DNA of 64,000 bases, taken from assembly GCF_001428525.1 (NCBI RefSeq), contig NZ_LMHW01000013.1, forward strand, positions 311,175-375,174. The letters run 5' to 3'. Positions 33,898 to 42,033 of this stretch are shown one piece after another. Origin of the DNA: Flavobacterium sp. Root186. Its GTDB lineage: Bacteria; Bacteroidota; Bacteroidia; Flavobacteriales; Flavobacteriaceae. The position numbers and the translations under genes were made by a program. How positions within the stretch are numbered: the first letter of the stretch is position 1; each line of letters starts with the position of its first letter. The notes under the pieces are model-generated. The model did not search any database and was not told the origin of the DNA. It saw only the letters and a program-made list of their open reading frames with translations.

Positions 33898-33923
33898 ATA
33901 CTTTAATTTTAAATTTTTAATGA

Positions 33924-33957
33924 AAAAAAAGTGCAGTTTTCTAAGACTGCACTTTTA
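33924..33957 (-). terminator. Terminator of the YciE-like gene
   Basis: AAAGTGCAGT pairs with ACTGCACTTT, and on the minus strand the stem is followed by eight T. It lies 18 nt past the YciE-like stop and ahead of the Nei start. Confidence 0.85.
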
Positions 33958-33974
33958 ATCTGATATTTTCAATC

Positions 33975-34547
33975 TTACTCTGCTTCTGCGGCTTCAAGAT
34001 TTACGGCATTTACAGCAACTTCAGTCAATAATTTATCGGCTCCTTTTTCTTCATCAAGGGTTTGCTCTAATAAAACTGCAGCTTCTTCATAACCCAGCGT
34101 TTCGGCAAACTGTCTTAAAGTTCCATAGGTTGCAATTTCATAATGTTCGATTTTTTGACTTGCGGCAATAATTCCCGCATCACGAACAACACCAATCTCC
34201 GTTTCTTCAAGAATTCCTTTCCCTTCTTCGATTAAACCTTCCATTGCATCGCATTTTTTAGCAGTTGCTTTTTTTCCAATAAGATCAAAAACCTTTTCTA
34301 AACGTGTTACGTGTTCTTCTGTTTCGGTTAAATGATTATTGATGGCATCGATCAATTCTGCTGAAGTAGCATTTTTAGCCATTGTTGGAAGCGCTTTTGT
34401 TAAAGCCTTTTCTGCCCAGTAAATATCTTTAAGACTGTCTTCAAATAATTCTGCTAAACCCGCCGCTGCGTTTGATTTTGGTTTTGTAACTCCTTTTTTA
34501 ACGGTTTCTTTTGTTGTAGTTTCTTTCTTCTGATCTGTAGTTTTCAT
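33975..34547 (-). CDS. YciE/DUF892-family ferritin-like stress protein
   Basis: The 190-residue protein has a Lys/Thr-rich N-terminal tail (about 1-28), then the four-helix DUF892 fold. Its phrases are LFEDSLKDIYWAEKALTKALP, HLTETEEHVTRLEKVF, CDAMEGLIEEG and QKIEHYEIATYGTLRQFAE. Helix-borne Glu/His residues (TEEHV, EHYE) fit a di-metal site as in YciE. Members are induced by osmotic or general stress. The basic tail could bind DNA, but that is inference. Confidence 0.85.
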   Translation of the reverse strand: MKTTDQKKETTTKETVKKGVTKPKSNAAAGLAELFEDSLKDIYWAEKALTKALPTMAKNATSAELIDAINNHLTETEEHVTRLEKVFDLIGKKATAKKCDAMEGLIEEGKGILEETEIGVVRDAGIIAASQKIEHYEIATYGTLRQFAETLGYEEAAVLLEQTLDEEKGADKLLTEVAVNAVNLEAAEAE

Positions 34548-34698
34548 GGTAATTTTTTTTATGATTAATATTTGATAAAATTACCTTCTTGATTATCAGC
34601 AGGGTTATAACATTTTTGAATTAACTTTCATTCTAAACATCTGTTAATTATACAATTACATTTAGTAATTCTATAAGAAAATCTTTCGGTTTCAGAAT

Positions 34699-34706
34699 TA
34701 GATTTG
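34699..34706 (+). promoter_or_regulatory. Possible -7 element TAGATTTG
   Basis: TAGATTTG matches the Bacteroidota TAnnTTTG consensus. It stands 29 nt upstream of the acidic-protein start at 34736. The -33 TTTG is weak or absent, so the call rests on the -7 box and position. Confidence 0.35.
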
Positions 34707-34735
34707 TATATGTAAAATATTAAAAATAAGACATC

Positions 34736-35296
34736 ATGAATACTACAGATAAAAGAAACGATACTTTTCCAAGAGATCCCGGAAGCCCGGCTTCAGATAG
34801 AAATACGGTTATGAATGAGGAACTTTATGATTTAAATACAAGAGAAACTCAAAACAGCCGTGCAGAAGACGCAGAACGTGGTTATACAGTTCGAAATGGT
34901 CATAACCCTAACAAGCCTAATCCCGATGAGATATCGGGCGTATACGACGACGATTTGGATGATTTAGATGATGATTTCCATAAAGACAGAGATCTTGAAG
35001 ATAATAACGACGATATTTATGAAGTTGTTTTAGAAGAAGATGATGCTCGTGATGAAGATTACGATGAGGACGAAGACGAATACATTGAAGAAGATTTAGA
35101 CGAGGATCTGGATGAAGACCTTGAAAATGACGAATTCGATAATCCTTCCGACACTTTCGAAAATGACTTTAGCGAAACTGAAGATGATCTTGAAGACATT
35201 GACGATGAAGATGACGAAGAAGAAAACAACGATTATGTTGAAGATGACGTTCAGGAAGACGATGATTATACAGAAGAAGATAAAAGAAGATTGTAA
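34736..35296 (+). CDS. Extremely acidic low-complexity protein, unknown function
   Basis: The 186-residue protein has a polar N-terminal third with several Asn and Arg. From about residue 64 to the end it consists mostly of Asp and Glu (runs such as DDDLDDLDDD and EDEDEYIEEDLDEDLDEDLE), ending KRRL. There is no cysteine or tryptophan, signal peptide or hydrophobic helix, so it should be disordered and strongly negative. GAT/GAC/GAA codon repetition suggests growth by slippage. A good terminator follows. It may be a stress, DNA-mimic or histone-chaperone-like protein; none of these is shown. Confidence 0.7.
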   Translation: MNTTDKRNDTFPRDPGSPASDRNTVMNEELYDLNTRETQNSRAEDAERGYTVRNGHNPNKPNPDEISGVYDDDLDDLDDDFHKDRDLEDNNDDIYEVVLEEDDARDEDYDEDEDEYIEEDLDEDLDEDLENDEFDNPSDTFENDFSETEDDLEDIDDEDDEEENNDYVEDDVQEDDDYTEEDKRRL

Positions 35297-35317
35297 TTTT
35301 TCAGGAAACTGAAATAT

Positions 35318-35352
35318 AAAGCCGTTAAGATTGAAACTTAGCGGCTTTTTTA
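35318..35352 (+). terminator. Terminator after the acidic-protein gene
   Basis: AAAGCCGTTAAG pairs with CTTAGCGGCTTT (one G-U) and runs into TTTTTTA. Confidence 0.85.
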
Positions 35353-35365
35353 TGCTATTTGAATT

Positions 35366-36013
35366 TTAATCGCCAATTTTTTCCAAAACAGGAATATCAT
35401 CCATTTTTTGTAAACGTTCTACTAATCCTGATCTGGCTTCGGTCAATTCTTTTTCGGCTTTGCCCAATTCTTTATACCAGTCTTCTTTTCCGGTTTCCGA
35501 ATTCTCAATTTTGCGCATTATTTCATAGATTTCCCCTTCGGCTTCCATTACTTTTAAGCGTTTATAATACGTTAAACTCTCGGTCATGTGAGCAAGCGCA
35601 ATCATCGCCGTTAAAAACGGATGATTGTTGGTTACGTTTACATCCCTTATTTTTCCGTGTTCGAGTTCGACTTTTAAGGCAAAGGCAAATTCCTCCATAT
35701 TAAAATCGGCATGTTTGCTTTCTGGATTCAAATAGGCCTTAATTGCTTCGACATTATCCATTGTCGAAAGATCGACATCAGTTTGTTTTCCGTCTAATAA
35801 ATCGTTGTAAACTACATTTCCTATTGCTCTGGCTTCGGCAATTGTTGGATCGTTTTCAGGATTTTCGAAATCACGTGTCGACCAATCCCAGTTTTCTGGA
35901 TGTACAGGTTTGATGTATTTTTCGCAAAAATCTGTTACATCATTTTTTAAACTTACCATTTCGTCTTGTCTTTTAATATAAACGTCTTGATAAGCACCGC
36001 TTTTAGTTCCCAT
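35366..36013 (-). CDS. Conserved soluble protein, possibly DUF5661-like
   Basis: The 215-residue protein has no signal or membrane segment. Its middle contains NHPFLTAMIALAHMTESLTYYKRLKVMEAEGE, a helical phrase I loosely associate with the DUF5661 group, with low certainty. The C-terminal third is charged and helical (GKAEKELTEARSGLVERLQKMD). It is downstream of the DUF1328 and topoisomerase IB genes on the same strand, with a gap of 88 nt to the former. No function can be stated. Confidence 0.55.
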   Translation of the reverse strand: MGTKSGAYQDVYIKRQDEMVSLKNDVTDFCEKYIKPVHPENWDWSTRDFENPENDPTIAEARAIGNVVYNDLLDGKQTDVDLSTMDNVEAIKAYLNPESKHADFNMEEFAFALKVELEHGKIRDVNVTNNHPFLTAMIALAHMTESLTYYKRLKVMEAEGEIYEIMRKIENSETGKEDWYKELGKAEKELTEARSGLVERLQKMDDIPVLEKIGD

Positions 36014-36101
36014 AATTTGATATTTTTAAAAGATAAACGACACATTTACCGAGATATATGTGCCGTTTTTAATTTCGTTCTTATTTTACTGAATTCTTGT
36101 A

Positions 36102-36263
36102 TTAAACACTTCTTCTTCCGCTGATTAGCGAAATAATAAATAACACTAAGAAAATAAAAAATAAAATTTTTGCTATACTAGCGGCTCCAGCGGCAATTCC
36201 GCCAAAACCAAATATTCCTGCAATGATTGCCAGAATAATAAATAAGACTGTCCAACGTAACAT
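36102..36263 (-). CDS. DUF1328 (YtjA-like) small membrane protein
   Basis: A 53-residue frame starts ATG at 36263 ([22 protein letters not shown]) and continues with [21 protein letters not shown], ending SLISGRRSV. The two hydrophobic helices and the [14 protein letters not shown] hinge are the DUF1328 signature. These short inner-membrane proteins are usually stress-induced; the biochemical role is unknown. It lies between topoisomerase IB and the 215-residue protein gene on the same strand. Confidence 0.88.
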   Translation of the reverse strand: MLRWTVLFIILAIIAGIFGFGGIAAGAASIAKILFFIFLVLFIISLISGRRSV

Positions 36264-36346
36264 AATAATTGATTTTTAGTTAATATTGATTTTGTTTGCT
36301 TTTCAAACTTTATGCTTTTGAAAGAGATGCATTAACTCTTAGATTA

Positions 36347-37429
36347 TTACAGTAAATTGACCTGATAATTCTCGATCAGTTCTGCAAAGACACTTTCACT
36401 TCTTGAAAAGTATTTTTTCGTACTGCGGCTCTTTTTTACTTTATCAAAATACTGCTGAATCGAACCGTCTTCATAAGTTGTAACCAACAGTGGATGAACG
36501 TAATAATTCTTGCAGACATTTCTGGTATTTCCGAGTGCTTCTGCTGTGGCATCATAAGCCAAAACAATATTTTTTTTGATTTCTTTTTCATCAGATGTAA
36601 TTCCTAATTCCATCAAACTTTCAAAGAATATGATGGAGGCGGCCCATGTTCTAAAGTCTTTGGCACTAAAATATTCGCCCGAAATATTGTGCAGATATTC
36701 ATTGACCATGTGACTGTCTAAAACCTTTCTTTCGCCGTTTTTATCGTAATATTTAAAAACTTCCCAACCCGGAATTTCTTCGCAGCGACTCACCAGTTTG
36801 ATCAATTGTTTGTTTCTTGTGGTAATTGTGTGTTGTTTTCCTTTTTTTCCGATGAATTCAAACCGGAGGGAATTTTTATTGATGTTGATATGTCTTTTTC
36901 GCAAAGTCGAAAGTCCGTATGATTTATTGTCTTTGGCGTATTTTTCATTTCCAATTCGGATATGGGTTTCTTCCATTAACCGAATCACCAAGGCAATTAC
37001 TTTATCTTTCGACCATTCTTTTTGTTCCAAATCGATATCCACTTGTTTTCGTATAGAGGGAAGCTTTTGTCCGAATTCTGCGATTTTATAAAACTTGGTT
37101 TGATTGCGGATTAAATTCCATTTTGGATGATACCGATATTGTTTTCTGTTTTTAACATCTAAACCCACTGCTTGTAAATGCCCGTTTGATAAGTCCGTGA
37201 TTTTTACATTTACCCAGGCCGGCGGCAAAACCAAGCTGTTAAAACGCTTTATTTCGCTTTTCTGCTTAATACATCGTCCGTTTTTTTTATAAATAAAACC
37301 ATCATCTCCCTGACATCTTTCAATTGGTAAATTTTGATTGTTTACATAAACTAATTCTAATTTTTCTAACACCAAATGTGGTGTTTTAATTAGTTGTGTC
37401 ATTAGTTTTTGGGTTCTGGCGGTATTCAT
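36347..37429 (-). CDS. Eukaryotic/poxvirus-type DNA topoisomerase IB
   Basis: The 360-residue enzyme nicks one DNA strand through a 3'-phosphotyrosine and relaxes supercoils. The N-domain contains RFNSLVLPPAWVNVKI and the GLDVKNRKQYRYHPKW phrase. The catalytic domain contains RIGNEKYAKDNKSYGLSTLRKRH (active-site Arg and Lys region), SAKDFRTWAAS and the nucleophile tyrosine in CKNYYVHP. The length is normal for bacterial TopIB. It is flanked by stress-type genes on the same strand; a family B palindrome separates it from the upstream small gene. Confidence 0.92.
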   Translation of the reverse strand: MNTARTQKLMTQLIKTPHLVLEKLELVYVNNQNLPIERCQGDDGFIYKKNGRCIKQKSEIKRFNSLVLPPAWVNVKITDLSNGHLQAVGLDVKNRKQYRYHPKWNLIRNQTKFYKIAEFGQKLPSIRKQVDIDLEQKEWSKDKVIALVIRLMEETHIRIGNEKYAKDNKSYGLSTLRKRHININKNSLRFEFIGKKGKQHTITTRNKQLIKLVSRCEEIPGWEVFKYYDKNGERKVLDSHMVNEYLHNISGEYFSAKDFRTWAASIIFFESLMELGITSDEKEIKKNIVLAYDATAEALGNTRNVCKNYYVHPLLVTTYEDGSIQQYFDKVKKSRSTKKYFSRSESVFAELIENYQVNLL

Positions 37430-37442
37430 GGTCGTATCTTTT

Positions 37443-37534
37443 TTGCCACAGATTTCACAGATTCAAAAGATTTTTTTTCATTTTCATTTCTTTTCTTTTC
37501 ACATAATCTGAGAGAATCTGCGAAATCTGCGGCA
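37443..37534. repeat. Family B palindrome
   Basis: TTGCCACAGATTTCACAGATT pairs imperfectly with GAATCTGCGAAATCTGCGGCA round a T-rich loop. It lies between the Rho-N-like gene and the topoisomerase gene. Confidence 0.7.
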
Positions 37535-37541
37535 TTTTATT

Positions 37542-37781
37542 TTAATTTGTTCTGAGTGATTTGATTAAACTTTTTTTATTCATGTAAGAACGTCCTGAAA
37601 CACCCACTTTTCTTGCTTGTTGATAGAGTTCATCTTTTGTCCATTCTTCATAAGGCCTTGCTCTTCCGCCTTTTTCTCCCGCATCTGGCGTATTGGCTAT
37701 ACGCGCCGATTTCTCTTTACTATACCCCTTGCTTACAAGAGCTTCGTATTGTGCTTCGTTTTTAATTCTTGGATCTGGCAT
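37542..37781 (-). CDS. Small Rho-N/SAP-like protein (DUF7218-like)
   Basis: The 79-residue protein begins MPDPRIKNEAQYEALVSKGYSKEKSARIANTPDAG, a phrase of a small family found in bacterial stress regions. Its second half, PYEEWTKDELYQQARKVGVSGRSYMNKKSLIKSLR, is a Rho-terminator-N or SAP-like helix-extended loop-helix that usually binds nucleic acid. Its position upstream of topoisomerase IB suits a DNA-related role, which is inference. Confidence 0.75.
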   Translation of the reverse strand: MPDPRIKNEAQYEALVSKGYSKEKSARIANTPDAGEKGGRARPYEEWTKDELYQQARKVGVSGRSYMNKKSLIKSLRTN

Positions 37782-37934
37782 GACGTAAAAATTTAGATTA
37801 GTAATAGTTGTATGGTTAAGTCAAAGTTCCCAAAAAGAAAGATTTTTCTGTTATACAATTTTGATTATTACTTTCATAATTAAGATTGTAGATTGATAGA
37901 TATTTTAGATTACAGATTTTAGATTTTAGATTAG

Positions 37935-38056
37935 CCTCAATCTTGTCATTTCGACGAAGGAGAAATCTCCGTAAGTAACTCCGCAAAGAAAAGCGCCAAT
38001 CTTTGTCGATATGCGAGTGCGATTTCTCCTTCGTCGAAATGACAAATTCATTGAGG
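37935..38056. repeat. GTCATTTCGACGAAGG long palindrome (family G)
   Basis: CCTCAA, four unpaired bases, then GTCATTTCGACGAAGGAG continuing AAATC form the left arm. The right arm is the exact complement over GTCATTTCGACGAAGGAGAAATC, and TTGAGG closes it. The loop holds GCGCCAATCTTTGTCGA, a word also seen in inverted form (TCGACAAAGATTGGCG) at about 63918, so a diverged copy lies there. Family G has no 8-nt word period, unlike families A-E. Confidence 0.82.
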
Positions 38057-38064
38057 ATTTAAAC

Positions 38065-38102
38065 AAAAAAATCCCATTCATTATATGAATGGGATTTTTT
38101 TG
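38065..38102. terminator. Bidirectional terminator
   Basis: AAAAAAATCCCATTCAT pairs with ATGAATGGGATTTTTTT, a 13-bp-plus stem with A/T flanks, next to the stop of the gene at 38121. Confidence 0.9.
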
Positions 38103-38120
38103 TTTTGATATACTTCTTGA

Positions 38121-38813
38121 CTATATATCTTTCTCAACTATATATTTTTTCTTATTGCTTTTTGGATCCATGTAAGAAATACCAAAACCTTCTTTATCTG
38201 CGTTTAAAGTTAATTTTGAGAGAATTTCTTTTTTAATTTTCTTTCCTTTAATATTAATATCAGTAGTAAAATTACCTTTAAAGACAATTTCTAAGTTTGC
38301 CTTATCAATTTTGTATTCAATACCTGAAATTAAAAACTCTGCTTTGAGGTCTTTTAGAGAGGTCTTTTTTTGAAAATCAAATACTTTTACATCCGTTTCA
38401 CTAAACAATATAGAAAGTCCTGTATTGTATAAATCGATTCTTCCGTTACCGCTTTCTTTATCTTCATTTACAAATTCATTAAAAATAACATCAAATGATG
38501 GATATTTTTCTTTAGCATTTACATTGAATTTTAAAAATACTCCACTATTTAAAAAATCATACTGCAAATCAGATCTCGGAATAACTTGAAAACTATAAAA
38601 TGCGGCAGATCTATTGGAATCAGTTTGCAAATCTTTAATAAACAACAATTTACTTGTTACTTTTAATCCATCTCTAAAATAATTAAGTTCTGGGCTAAAA
38701 AGTGATTCATCTGTATTATTACCCAAAAACAAATTATCAAAACCTGGGAAATATGCTTGCGCGGAAACTGTAAGATTTACAAGTAATAATAAGGATATGT
38801 ATAATTTTTTCAT
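38121..38813 (-). CDS. Exported protein of unknown function
   Basis: I start it at the ATG at 38813 (MKKLYISLLLLVNLTVSAQA, a clear signal peptide), giving 230 residues; a longer frame with 14 extra codons is unlikely. The mature part is beta-rich with regular charged strands (INIKGKKIKKEILSKLTLNAD) and has no cysteine motif I recognise. It is the last of a group of exported-protein genes on this strand and is followed by a strong terminator. Confidence 0.6.
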   Translation of the reverse strand: MKKLYISLLLLVNLTVSAQAYFPGFDNLFLGNNTDESLFSPELNYFRDGLKVTSKLLFIKDLQTDSNRSAAFYSFQVIPRSDLQYDFLNSGVFLKFNVNAKEKYPSFDVIFNEFVNEDKESGNGRIDLYNTGLSILFSETDVKVFDFQKKTSLKDLKAEFLISGIEYKIDKANLEIVFKGNFTTDINIKGKKIKKEILSKLTLNADKEGFGISYMDPKSNKKKYIVEKDI

Positions 38814-38855
38814 TTTGCGATTATTTTGAATTACGAAAATTGTTAAAAACAACAT

Positions 38856-39725
38856 TTAATCACACTTAACCTTTTTCAAACCATTCAATTTCTGGTCATA
38901 CTTAAAACAAGTCTTTTTTATTAAAACCATCTTATTATTGACCACTTTATATTCTGCTTCCATAACACTCGTACCGGCGCAGCATTGGTTATGTTCATGA
39001 ATTCGTTTGGTTTTGCTGTCAAATTCTAAAGACGTTCCGCTAAAATCACTTTCAAAATATTTTCCTGTTTTGGGATTATACAGAAAATACAAACTCGTAC
39101 TATCCGGACCTGCAGTACCTCCTTCATAAACAGAAAAATCTTCTATTCCATCAAAATTGTAATCATCAATATCTATGTTATTTAAGCCAAGGAGTTGACA
39201 TTCTAAATCAAATTTCTGAAGTACTTTATCTGTCTTTTTTTCGATGATTTTAATACCGGTTACTTTTGCTTCATAATCATCTTTTCCTTTAGACAACACT
39301 AATTTAAAGTATTTGTCCTTAAAAGAAACCGGCTGTAAAATTTCCTTATTACTCCATTCAGTTATTTTCTTAGAATCGATATCAAATGTTTTATTAAGCT
39401 GAATTTGAAGTTCTTTGCCTGAATTTAAGTCTTTCCAGCTTCCATTTAATTGAGTGCTTTTTGAATTGTAATTCTGAAAAGTTAATTGGGCACTTTCTTT
39501 ATCATTTTTGTCTTTTTCGGTAAATATTAATGTACTACCTTTAAGCTTAGCGCTTAAAGAAATAGGAGTATCAAAATTAGAATAAGCATAAATTGCCGTT
39601 CCTTCTCCATCCGAAATATAGGTTACAAATTCAATTGGATATTTATCAATAAATCCTGTGTAGGTTATTTGGGCTGATAGAAAAGTTGTTATTAACAGAA
39701 ATAATAAGGTGATTTTTTGTTTCAT
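38856..39725 (-). CDS. Exported XAC2610-like protein with FG-GAP-type repeat
   Basis: The 289-residue protein has a signal peptide (MKQKITLLFLLITTFLSAQ). An N-terminal beta domain is followed by a C-terminal part with DIDDYNFDGIEDFSVYEGG, a calcium-binding-loop-like FG-GAP motif. LYFLYNPKTGKYFES and EHNQCCAGTSVMEAEYKV come next. That second half resembles XAC2610-related proteins; the function is unknown. It sits 4 nt after the previous gene's stop, which supports co-transcription. Confidence 0.65.
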   Translation of the reverse strand: MKQKITLLFLLITTFLSAQITYTGFIDKYPIEFVTYISDGEGTAIYAYSNFDTPISLSAKLKGSTLIFTEKDKNDKESAQLTFQNYNSKSTQLNGSWKDLNSGKELQIQLNKTFDIDSKKITEWSNKEILQPVSFKDKYFKLVLSKGKDDYEAKVTGIKIIEKKTDKVLQKFDLECQLLGLNNIDIDDYNFDGIEDFSVYEGGTAGPDSTSLYFLYNPKTGKYFESDFSGTSLEFDSKTKRIHEHNQCCAGTSVMEAEYKVVNNKMVLIKKTCFKYDQKLNGLKKVKCD

Positions 39726-39729
39726 ATGA

Positions 39730-40374
39730 TTATTCTAATACTTCCCCATAAGAAATTTGAATAGAATCATCCTTTTTTGCGGCGTCCCAATAAACAAATG
39801 GCTCTGCTTTTTTAATTCCTGCAAGATCTTTTTCAAAATTATTTTGATAAATAACCATGGTTTTAGCATCTTTAGCAGATTGTTTAAAAGCATTTTCATT
39901 AAATCGTATATTTCCAACATACAAAATCTCTCCTTTGTTTACTTTAAAAGGAATTGAAAAACCATTTACATTATCATTTCTTTGAAGAAATGCAATACCA
40001 CTATTTGTAAAGAGTCTAATATTTGTGATTTCATACTCACTTTCTGGCTTTTCAACCGCAAAAAGATAGGTCAAACCATTATCCAAATCTCCTTTGTGCC
40101 TCATTCTTGTAATCTGTGCAGGAATAAAACGTACTTCTTTTGAATTCTTTCTGGCTGTTTTAGGGTCAGTTGATTTATAACTAATCAGCATAAAATACCC
40201 ATTAAACTTTGCTTTTTCTTCCGGAAAAGTAATTGATCCGAAAATTAATCCATTGTCTGTTTTCTTTGGATTAAAAGTCATTTTCTGAGCCGTTAATGTA
40301 GATACAGAACAACACAAAATAAAAGCAGATAAAAATAAAATACGGGTTAAAGATTTGAATGACTTATTTTTCAT
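39730..40374 (-). CDS. Exported protein of unknown function
   Basis: The 214-residue protein has a signal peptide (ILFLSAFILCCSVSTLTAQ). A compact beta domain follows with LIFGSITFPEEKAKFNGYFMLI, a phrase resembling Bacteroidota carboxypeptidase-regulatory-like or DUF-type sandwich domains. I do not recognise a named family. Its stop is 4 nt from the next gene's start, forming the head of a three-gene operon with 39725 and 38813. Confidence 0.6.
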   Translation of the reverse strand: MKNKSFKSLTRILFLSAFILCCSVSTLTAQKMTFNPKKTDNGLIFGSITFPEEKAKFNGYFMLISYKSTDPKTARKNSKEVRFIPAQITRMRHKGDLDNGLTYLFAVEKPESEYEITNIRLFTNSGIAFLQRNDNVNGFSIPFKVNKGEILYVGNIRFNENAFKQSAKDAKTMVIYQNNFEKDLAGIKKAEPFVYWDAAKKDDSIQISYGEVLE

Positions 40375-40468
40375 TTAGGGATTATTTAAAAATGATTTGT
40401 TTTGATGGTGCCAAATATTGGGCGAAAATACAATAGTTCAAACTTAATTTAATTTAAAAATTCGTTTT

Positions 40469-40963
40469 TTATTCTGTTTTCACCTTTATATATGCATAAG
40501 AAATTTTGCCTGACCCATCATTAAAAATATTAATTTCATTTATGCCATCTATATCTTTCCATCTTATTAGATCTTGTGGATTACTAAATTCTGGTGTAGT
40601 AACTGGAAGTCCGAATATCTCAATATTATCTTCGTTCAAATCATATTCTGATAAATTATTAATTGTTATCCAATCTGCTTTTTCGTTAATAAATATAATT
40701 TCATATTTATCTTTTTGATAATAAGCCTTCTCACATGGAATATTTTTACAAGGTGTACTTCTTTCAGAAAATGGTTCCACCCTATCAGGTTTTCCAAGAA
40801 CCTTGTCTACTTCTGTTTTCTTTTTTCCAGCGATTTGTTTAAGATTAACTACAATTTGTTTTTCTACAACAGTGTTTTTTTCAACTATAGTCACATTATC
40901 ATTTTTTGTGTTATTGCAAGAAATGAAAATTATGATAATTAGAGGGAATAAAATTTTCTTCAT
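40469..40963 (-). CDS. Lipoprotein of unknown function
   Basis: The 164-residue protein has a lipoprotein signal (FPLIIIIFISC, Cys16) followed by an Asn/Thr/Val-rich linker. The mature domain contains IAGKKKTEVDKVLGKPDRVEPF, a phrase like the SmpA/OmlA fold used in small envelope proteins, then KAYYQKDKYEIIFI. That resemblance is weak. The gene is on the same strand as the three exported-protein genes downstream, separated by 94 nt, and may be their neighbour rather than their partner. Confidence 0.6.
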   Translation of the reverse strand: MKKILFPLIIIIFISCNNTKNDNVTIVEKNTVVEKQIVVNLKQIAGKKKTEVDKVLGKPDRVEPFSERSTPCKNIPCEKAYYQKDKYEIIFINEKADWITINNLSEYDLNEDNIEIFGLPVTTPEFSNPQDLIRWKDIDGINEINIFNDGSGKISYAYIKVKTE

Positions 40964-41211
40964 GTTACCGTTTTTTAAAGTTTATAATAATTTAAAAGAC
41001 AAATATTCAACTTTATAATTAACCTTCTTTATGGAAATCCATAATAACAAAATTAATGCAGCAAGTATACCAATAAATTAAAATCAAATAATACGTATAA
41101 ATACTGGTTTATTATTCAGCATCCAAATCATATAACAATCTCTAAAAATCCTGTAAGTCATTCTTACAAGTTCTGAATAATTTTACATCATAACATTTAA
41201 ACTATAAAATC

Positions 41212-41799
41212 ATGAAAAAGATATTATTAGCCAGTAAAGCAATTTTAGGAGCGGGACTTATTATTATATTCCTGAATTCGTGTAAAAATGAAACCAAACA
41301 AGAAGATCCAAAAGAAGTTGCAGAAGATGCTAATGAAGCCAAATTTGACTCAATTGACAGTAAAGAAGACGATTCGGAGTTTTTAGTAGATCAGGCTGAA
41401 ATTAACCTGGCCGAAATCGAAATAGGAAAATTGGCACAGCAAAAAAGCACAAATTCCGAAGTGAAAAAATTTGGAAAAATGCTTGTTGATGAGCATACTA
41501 AATCGGCATCTGAAGTAAGTGCTTTGGCAAAAGCTAAAAACTTTACACTGCCAAATTCCCTTACTGAAGAAGGACAGGAAGAATACAACAAACTAAATGA
41601 AAAATCAGGTCTTGATTTTGATAAAAAATTCGCCGATATGATGATCGACGGTCACGAAAAAGCAATTGACAAACTTCAAAAAGCATCAAAAGATGCACAC
41701 GATGAAGATGTTAAACTTTGGGCCTCAAATAATATTGCGGGTTTAACAGCACACTTAGAACATGCTAAAATGCTGAAACAAAATCTGGACAAAAAGTAA
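41212..41799 (+). CDS. DUF4142-family lipoprotein (ferritin-like fold)
   Basis: The 195-residue protein has a lipobox LNSC (Cys about 24) and an acidic linker. The DUF4142 helical domain follows: EFLVDQAEINLAEIEIGKLAQQKS, FGKMLVDEHTKSASEV and FADMMIDGHEKAIDKLQKAS. The DEH and DGHE residues sit where metal ligands of ferritin-like folds occur. The role is unknown but members are common in stress regions. Upstream, TGTAAG and CTTACA flank 5 nt at about 41151-41167, a possible small operator. Confidence 0.85.
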   Translation: MKKILLASKAILGAGLIIIFLNSCKNETKQEDPKEVAEDANEAKFDSIDSKEDDSEFLVDQAEINLAEIEIGKLAQQKSTNSEVKKFGKMLVDEHTKSASEVSALAKAKNFTLPNSLTEEGQEEYNKLNEKSGLDFDKKFADMMIDGHEKAIDKLQKASKDAHDEDVKLWASNNIAGLTAHLEHAKMLKQNLDKK

Positions 41800-41827
41800 A
41801 ATAAATTTAATTGGTTATTTATTTTTA

Positions 41828-41896
41828 AGAGGCTAAGGTTCTGAGTTTCTAAGATTCTAAGTAATTATGCTTTTGAGCATCTTAAAATCTAAGAAC
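41828..41896. repeat. Family C palindrome
   Basis: GGCTAAGGTTCTGAGTTTCT, continuing AAGATTCTAAG, is answered by CATCTTAAAATCTAAGAACCCC. The arms are imperfect. Confidence 0.6.
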
Positions 41897-41910
41897 CCCA
41901 AATCTTTGCT

Positions 41911-41956
41911 AAAAACCCCTTCAAGAGTTGAATTGCTTGAAGGGGTTTGTTTTTTT
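41911..41956. terminator. Bidirectional terminator between two family C elements
   Basis: AACCCCTTCAAG pairs with CTTGAAGGGGTT and is followed by TGTTTTTTT. It separates the DUF4142 gene from the convergent dehydrogenase. Confidence 0.88.
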
Positions 41957-41958
41957 AA

Positions 41959-42033
41959 AAGATTCTAAGATGCTAAGGTTCTAAGGTTCTAAGATGCTAA
42001 GAAAAAACTTAGAATCTTAGAACCTTAGCAACT
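41959..42033. repeat. Family C palindrome at the dehydrogenase 3' end
   Basis: GATTCTAAGATGCTAAGG, then TTCTAAGGTTCTAAGATG, is answered by CTTAGAATCTTAGAACCTTA and GCAACTTA. The element abuts the stop codon of the alcohol dehydrogenase. Confidence 0.72.

Noticed and set aside
35112..35312. Second reading frame through the acidic-protein gene (Thr/Met/Lys-rich)
   Set aside because: It is the shadow of the GAT/GAA repeats in another frame and has no independent start context.
37935..38056. CRISPR-like array
   Set aside because: There is only one palindromic pair and no regular direct repeats with unique spacers; no cas genes are in the window.
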